Under the pieces are notes generated by a model. The model made no database searches and was not told the DNA's origin. It was given only the letters and a program-made list of their open reading frames with translations. This document shows positions 62,404 through 64,000 of a DNA stretch of 64,000 nt, piece by piece (positions within the stretch are counted from its first letter, which is position 1; each line of letters begins with the position of its first letter). The position numbers and the translations under genes are program-made. This stretch comes from Cycas panzhihuaensis (lineage: Eukaryota > Cycadophyta), in NCBI GenBank assembly GCA_023213395.1, contig CM041465.1:75771741-75835740 (forward strand), read 5' to 3'.

Positions 62404-64000
62404 ATAAGAAGCATAACAAACCCACTTTCACTCCAAAATAGAAGCCTACTCAAGATTTTAAGCTCATTCATGATGACAAAACCTATGGTCAACCATTTTT
62501 TTCCTTGCAAGTTTTAGAGCAATTAATTATAACCAAGCTCTCAACTTCTACTCCTAAACCTTCTAAAGACTCCAAGGTTATTCACCTTGTAGAGTAGAAG
62601 CTAATGTAGGGGGGAAATCCCCCACTTATTAAGAGAATCCCTTAATGCACCTACCATCAAATGGATTCTCATGATTATTTAGAGTGTAATAAGCTCAAGT
62701 AACTTACTAGGAATGACACCTCTCCCAACTAATAACTATCTCATTGGAATAGGGACCTATTGGTCCATGCCCACCTATTCCCTAATTATCAACACAAATA
62801 TTAAGGGAACAGTCCCACTAAGGACAAAGGTGCATCTGCTAGCTCTAAGTGTAAGAATGAAAAAATCCCTACTCCCACCAAGGGAACTCAAGGAAGGAAA
62901 AATAATCATCCTAATTAAAAATGTCCTCTAAAGGATAATCAAGAACCACCTACTAAGACTTTTAATATGGTGCGAATAGAAAACCTCTTTGTCATTAATG
63001 CCTACAAGTCTAAGAATTTTGAGGTTGGCTCCTCTTTTAAGTTGACTAAGGAGATTCTAAAGATCTATTTAATCTTGTCAAGGTCAATTTTCCTTATTCC
63101 TTCCCATAGATCACTAAGACAAAGGGCGTTTCTATCATGGATGAGCTTAAGTTTATGCTTGTTAACATTTCTATACTAGATTTTCTCAAGAGTTTTTTAA
63201 AGAAAAAGTGGCTCTAGCTTGACACCCTTGGTGTTAGGCAACTTAATTATTCCAAATATCTTATTCTCTTTGATCCATCCCATCTTAATGAGTGCCATGA
63301 TTTCTAGAACATTCCTTCATTCTTTATTTATATCATGAGTAGGGAGTAGATTAAAGATGATGTTACTAATGTTATTCCTCTTTGATTACTAAAGTCCCTT
63401 AATATTTCTTCTTTTGAGCCTATTAATTGGGTATGTGAAGGGTATGATAAGGCACAAACAATTGTTGTAGGCAAGGTTCCCCTCCCTTACCCTCTAAGAT
63501 GAAACAATTATTATAGAGTTTGTAATTATCAAGTATGGTCTCAAGTATAGCATATTATTGGGTAGGCCTTGAGTTGATGATGTGGAGGATGTCTGTTCTT
63601 AGATCTTTAGTGAAATCTAGTTCATCCATGAGGGGGATATTTAGGTAGTCTATTAATGCCATAAATCCCAATAATAATAAATCTATTTAATCGATGCCCT
63701 TCCAAATGAGGATGAGTTTGAACCCCCTTTTATATCCCTCAACTTTAGCTAGTATTACCAAATTAAGAGGCCTAAAATAAGTAATAGGGTTGAGATCAAA
63801 TATGTTCATATGATCATTCAAATCATATATTATTTAAATCACTTCGAGAATGATAAGGCCATTCTTGAGCATCTCACTCACTCATCTCCTAACCTCCCAC
63901 CCATCCATCAAAAGCTTGGCTTCACAAAGCACATCCATCTAAGCTCTCCTTTATCTTTTAAAGGAAGCCCCCACATCCTCTTTATTAATTAATCTTGTCT
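62404..64000 (+). pseudogene. E11 gag, second part (runs off window)
   Basis: After the duplicated ataag the gypsy-like frame continues: KPTQDFKLIHDDKTYGQPFF and, near 62645, CTYHQMDSHDYLECNKLK. The latter resembles the 'C.YH...GH..E.C..LK' box near the end of Tat/Athila-type gag. Later open stretches (about 63110-63500, for example MDELKFMLVNISILDF) are not assigned. Many stops. This confirms that E12 interrupted a single coding region. Confidence 0.6.

Overview
This is nuclear DNA of a land plant, very probably one with a large, old, retrotransposon-packed genome such as a gymnosperm (the clade is inference). It is AT-rich, has no intact cellular gene, and nearly everything recognisable is decayed LTR retrotransposon. 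Most elements are Ty1/copia with the plant initiator-Met-tRNA primer binding site (PBS, TGGTATCAGAGC or close variants). Two gag relics look like Ty3/gypsy. LTR pairs differ at roughly one base in ten by eye, mostly by transitions, and nearly every reading frame is cut by stops that one C-to-T or G-to-A change explains. The only host-gene material is a small pseudogene cluster with an Aurora-kinase piece next to an HSP60/CPN60 piece.

Elements are labelled E1-E16 plus G1. Left nest (1-15570): E1, a copia (+) running off the left edge, has its 3' LTR split by E2 (-, 3767-15333). E2 is a gag-only copia relative with the Aurora/HSP60 pieces in its leader. Inside E2 sit + strand fragments: E3 (pol fragment plus LTR A), E4 (leader plus gag) and LTR B. 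Second nest (16230-25776): E10, a copia (-) with full pol remains, is interrupted in the RNase H region by E7 (-, 16984-20217), a short gag-only element. G1, a gypsy-like gag with several CCHC knuckles, follows at 25.8-27.5 kb.

Middle (29-41.5 kb): E15 (-) is interrupted by the 3' LTR of E16 (-). E6 (+, 31912-36443), a gag-only relative of E7, interrupts what appears to be E16 interior and itself carries a solo LTR of the E1 family. A possible LTR start, a gypsy-like protease trace, the 3' end of copia E9 (+), and the LTR plus leader of E8 (-) follow. Right nest (41.5-64 kb): gypsy-like gag E11 contains copia E12 (43767-62403), which contains the coding-poor element E13 (46491-57863), which contains copia E14 (48493-56090), the most complete copy.

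Target-site duplications and interrupted reading frames date the layers: E11 before E12 before E13 before E14; E1 before E2; E10 before E7. The autonomous-type copies (E1, E3, E10, E12, E14) carry gag-protease-integrase-RT-RNase H remains. E2, E4, E6 and E7 carry only gag and would have needed pol in trans; E13 has no recognisable protein. The most unusual structure is E13's LTR, whose end contains two former PBS copies 35-36 bp apart.
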